DNA of 64,000 nucleotides from Nitrospirae bacterium YQR-1. GTDB taxonomy: Bacteria; Nitrospirota; Thermodesulfovibrionia; Thermodesulfovibrionales; Magnetobacteriaceae. Where the stretch lies: contig JAMOBJ010000018.1 in the NCBI GenBank assembly GCA_039908095.1, forward strand, positions 1-64,000. The letters run 5' to 3'. Below the pieces are notes generated by a model. That model worked only from the letters and a program-made list of their open reading frames with translations. It was not told the origin of the DNA and ran no database searches. Shown piece after piece: positions 61,644 to 64,000 of this stretch (positions within the stretch are counted from its first letter, which is position 1; every line of letters starts with the position of its first letter). The position numbers and the translations under genes are program-made.

Positions 61644-62655
61644 ATTCCCCTTTAAGGTTATCCGTAATATAGGTTGTGTTATCGCTGTAGATTAGGAATG
61701 CTTTCAGGTTATGTTTCTTTACAAATTCAAGCCCCTTTTTTTTCCCCATCACAAACACGGCGGTTGAGAGGGAATCTGTCGTAACGCCCTCAGGATTTAC
61801 TATGGTAACGCTTTGAAACTCCGGCGCCGGGTAGCCGGTCTCAGGGTTTAATATATGGTGGTAACGTTGTCCGTTTGAAACAAAAAAACGCTCATAGTCC
61901 CCTGAGGTTGACACTGCCTGGTCTTTAAGTTTTAAAATGCCTTTGAGGTCTCCCGGAGCCGCCCTTGGCTTTTTGACTCCGACAAACCACGCAGTGCCGT
62001 CTGGTTTTGTGCCGAAGGTTTTTATATCCCCGGCCATTGCTGCAATGCCGGAGTTTATACCGGCCCCTTTAAGTACCTCAACGACCTTATCCGCTGTATA
62101 TCCCTTGGCAATACCCCCCAAATCAAGCAGCATTTTTTTTTGCTTCAGCATGACGGTTGACTGTCCCGCATCTAAAACTATATTTCTGTAATCAACCAGT
62201 GGCAGCTGTTTTTTTATTGCCTCCTCATCGGGTTTAATTGCCTTAGCAAAATCCCACAATACCATTACAGGCCCGATTGTTACATCAAAAGCCCCTTCTG
62301 TTAACACTGCTGTCTCCACAGATTTTTGCACTAATTCAAACGTATCTTCAGAGACCTTAACCGGCTTAATACCGGCATTTTTATTAATCAGCGACACCTC
62401 GCTATCCGGCAGGAAAAAACTAAAAAGGTTGTCATAGTAGTCAACTTTTTTAAATGCCTCACTTATAGCCTTTTCAGCCGCATCCTGAGTTTTAGCCACA
62501 ACCGTAATCGTAATTGACGTATCCATGGCAATCTTTGTCTTTTTATATATTTGCGCTCCGGCCGTCCCCTTATACATATTGTTTAAGTAAACAAACACAA
62601 GCGCTAAAGCCGTCGTCACAACAAGAGCTGTTATAACTTTTGAAATATTTTTCAA
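61621..62655 (-). CDS. apbE: FAD:protein FMN transferase ApbE
   Basis: A 344-residue membrane-anchored enzyme that moves FMN from FAD to a Thr or Ser of target proteins on the outer face of the inner membrane. The N-terminal membrane helix is residues 6-25. Signature stretches are TKIAMDTSITITVVA, LLDLGGIAKGYTADKV, GQRYHHILNPETGYPAP and the Asp-containing VTTDSLSTAVFVMG. It is the first gene of the operon. Targets in this genome (for example RnfG or NqrC-like or FMN-binding domain proteins) lie outside the window. Confidence 0.92.
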   Translation of the reverse strand: MKNISKVITALVVTTALALVFVYLNNMYKGTAGAQIYKKTKIAMDTSITITVVAKTQDAAEKAISEAFKKVDYYDNLFSFFLPDSEVSLINKNAGIKPVKVSEDTFELVQKSVETAVLTEGAFDVTIGPVMVLWDFAKAIKPDEEAIKKQLPLVDYRNIVLDAGQSTVMLKQKKMLLDLGGIAKGYTADKVVEVLKGAGINSGIAAMAGDIKTFGTKPDGTAWFVGVKKPRAAPGDLKGILKLKDQAVSTSGDYERFFVSNGQRYHHILNPETGYPAPEFQSVTIVNPEGVTTDSLSTAVFVMGKKKGLEFVKKHNLKAFLIYSDNTTYITDNLKGEFEQENFN

Positions 62656-62717
62656 TATACTCTCCTTTAGAAGAAATTATACACTAATAAAGAAGGTAAA
62701 GATAAGTACGGGGAATT

Positions 62718-62793
62718 ATTCCAATTCTAATTCAATTGTCTAACTTCGTTGACTTTGTCAACGAAGTTAGACAATTGAATGCAACTTAGTCTT
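62718..62793. repeat. Palindromic MITE derivative with perfect 24-bp arms
   Basis: Between the left end ATTCCAATTCTAATTC (62718-62733) and the right end GAATGCAACTTAGTCTT lies a perfect 24-bp inverted repeat: 62730-62753 with 62757-62780 around the loop TTT. The arms contain the family core GTCTAACTTCGTTGAC. It separates apbE from the NrfD-like gene and could act as a bidirectional hairpin. Confidence 0.8.
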
Positions 62794-63694
62794 AAAACAC
62801 GACACCGGTTATCTGGCCGGCGTAAATGGCAACATACCTGAGCATATAGCCGCCGATAAGTGTACAGAGCAGAGCTATTATTTTAAAGCTGCCACTTTGA
62901 GCATTTCCGCTAAAAAACTCATACACCCCATACAAAGCCGGAACAATAATTCCCAACAATAGTACGCCGATTAAAAACGAAACCCTCAGCTCTCCGCTTA
63001 ACACTACAGAAAGTGAACCCCGTGCATACTCGGAAGAATTATATAGTCCAAATAAAAACAAAAGAAGCGACAGCAGCAACAGAAACAACAGCACTATGTC
63101 CATGATGTGAAGCAAGTGGTTGTCCTGTTGAACGTCCTCTGATTTCGAAAACATGTGGATTAAACGCACTACGGCAATGCCGTCAATGACCGCTGAAAAC
63201 ATAAACATGAGGGGCAGTACCGGAGAGTTCCACAACGGCCTTGCTACAAGAGTGCTTAAAAGAAGCCCTGTGTATGTGGCGGTTACAAAGGCTAAAATAA
63301 ATCCCGATACATTTATCAGCCTGCTTAGCAAAGCAACATCAAACAAATTTCGTATCTTTAAATAATCGTATCTTTCAGGCAAGACCACAATAAAGTTGAC
63401 GGTGGAAATAATAGAAAACAAGAAAATAATCCATGCACCTACAGACATAACCGAGGTTGGCTCAAAATGAGTCAACAGTCGCCAAAAATACAACGGTTTT
63501 TCCAAATCATACACAAGCCCAAGCATTCCGGCCATTATTGGAAACGGCGCAATCAAAGCTGCTGTTTTAGCCGTCTGACGATATTTACCGGCATCGGTAA
63601 GCTTTGCTATTGAGCCAACCAGCACAGCTCCGGCACTTATCCCCGCACTAAACAGGTAGAAGACTATTATATAATTCCAATATATTTGGTTCAT
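62792..63694 (-). CDS. nrfD: NrfD/PsrC-type quinone-interacting membrane subunit
   Basis: A 300-residue integral membrane protein with eight to nine helices, starting NQIYWNYIIVFYLFSAGISAGA and including DLEKPLYFWRLLTHFEPTSVMSVGAWI, the signature of NrfD/PsrC proteins that oxidise or reduce quinones for an iron-sulfur/molybdopterin partner (nitrite, polysulfide or tetrathionate systems). Partner subunits would be expected upstream, beyond the window edge. Symbol given for family only. Confidence 0.83.
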   Translation of the reverse strand: MNQIYWNYIIVFYLFSAGISAGAVLVGSIAKLTDAGKYRQTAKTAALIAPFPIMAGMLGLVYDLEKPLYFWRLLTHFEPTSVMSVGAWIIFLFSIISTVNFIVVLPERYDYLKIRNLFDVALLSRLINVSGFILAFVTATYTGLLLSTLVARPLWNSPVLPLMFMFSAVIDGIAVVRLIHMFSKSEDVQQDNHLLHIMDIVLLFLLLLSLLLFLFGLYNSSEYARGSLSVVLSGELRVSFLIGVLLLGIIVPALYGVYEFFSGNAQSGSFKIIALLCTLIGGYMLRYVAIYAGQITGVVF

Positions 63695-63734
63695 GTTCCT
63701 TCTCTCTTACCCTAAGAGAGTCAACCTCCTAACC

Positions 63735-63965
63735 TCAACTATTGGCAAGCTTAGGGGCTGCATCCGTACCGGTGGCAAGCGTTTTGTCCCTAAACCATGT
63801 TATATTATCCGTCTTAACAGCCGTTTCCTTTAACTCTTTCCAAATGGTAACGTCATAAGTTGAGCTATTGGAAAATAACTCTGTACTTTTCTTATTGTAG
63901 CCGTTAAAAGCAAGAAACACCGTCACAATTAAAGTAAAAATCACTGCCGTTATCAGATTTTTCAT
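63735..63965 (-). CDS. Small exported protein upstream of the NrfD-like gene
   Basis: A 76-residue protein with an N-terminal hydrophobic segment (LITAVIFTLIVTVFLAF) that is a signal anchor or signal peptide, and a polar mature part (YDVTIWKELKETAVKTD, KTLATGTDAAPKLANS). There are no cysteines and no heme motif. It lies 40 bases upstream of the NrfD-like gene on the same strand, so it probably belongs to the same operon. Function unknown. Confidence 0.5.
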   Translation of the reverse strand: MKNLITAVIFTLIVTVFLAFNGYNKKSTELFSNSSTYDVTIWKELKETAVKTDNITWFRDKTLATGTDAAPKLANS

Positions 63966-64000
63966 GCAAATACCTCATTAGCCGCATTCTTTTCAAAACA

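Overview
The window is about 64 kb of a moderately AT-rich, densely packed bacterial chromosome with Gram-negative features: a TonB-dependent receptor, an O-antigen ligase-like protein and lipopolysaccharide-type glycosyltransferases. The mixture of CHASE2 cyclases, an ApbE/NusG-II/Gx cluster, an NrfD-type membrane subunit, a radical SAM protein with a PCP-reductase-like tail, flagellar stators behind a sigma-54 promoter and many TPR/GT-C membrane proteins fits an anaerobic or microaerophilic Nitrospirota (Magnetobacterium-like) or deltaproteobacterial lineage. This taxonomic call is inference, since no rRNA lies in the window. No tRNA, rRNA, CRISPR array or transposase gene was seen.

Layout. 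0.3-1.7 kb: a secreted ricin-type lectin and a long repeat-bearing intergenic stretch. 1.7-4.5 kb: ispA-dxs (isoprenoid precursors). 4.7-6.6 kb: TonB-dependent receptor. 6.8-12.8 kb: a seven-gene type II fatty acid/polyketide cluster that resembles the aryl polyene core (two active ketosynthases, one chain-length-factor-like ketosynthase, two dehydratases, a ketoreductase and a phosphopantetheinyl transferase) but has no acyl carrier protein gene. 13.2-20.1 kb: two adjacent CHASE2 class III cyclases. 20.5-22.8 kb: radical SAM protein and motAB. 23.1-27.8 kb: a coiled-coil protein and a four-gene surface-glycan operon. 27.9-28.5 kb: helicase relic and HicBA. 28.8-34.1 kb: two-component pair, then an operon of a His-rich unknown, a radical SAM protein and a double universal stress protein. 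34.3-39.4 kb: a PLD-Fic-EEP enzyme operon. 40.4-43.5 kb: tig-clpP-clpX. 43.6-54.2 kb: GT-C proteins, a histidine kinase/receiver-TPR pair, glycosyltransferase and methyltransferase. 54.3-58.5 kb: acylphosphatase, RelA/SpoT and HDOD-GAF. 58.5-64 kb: small secreted protein, methyltransferase, the apbE-NusG II-Gx-yacG-dapB operon and an NrfD-like membrane protein.

The strongest candidate for an undescribed system is the CHASE2 cyclase pair. The downstream protein keeps both metal-binding aspartates but has lost the transition-state Asn and Arg. The upstream protein has lost both aspartates but keeps Asn and Arg. Neither homodimer should be active, while a heterodimer would rebuild exactly one composite site, as in the C1/C2 halves of mammalian adenylyl cyclases. 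The second theme is a dispersed MITE-like repeat family of about ten full or partial copies, with ends related to ATACCAAGTTGCA, scattered through the intergenic DNA. One copy supplies the 3' end of a coding sequence. The third is the PLD-Fic-EEP operon, whose Fic motif is non-canonical.
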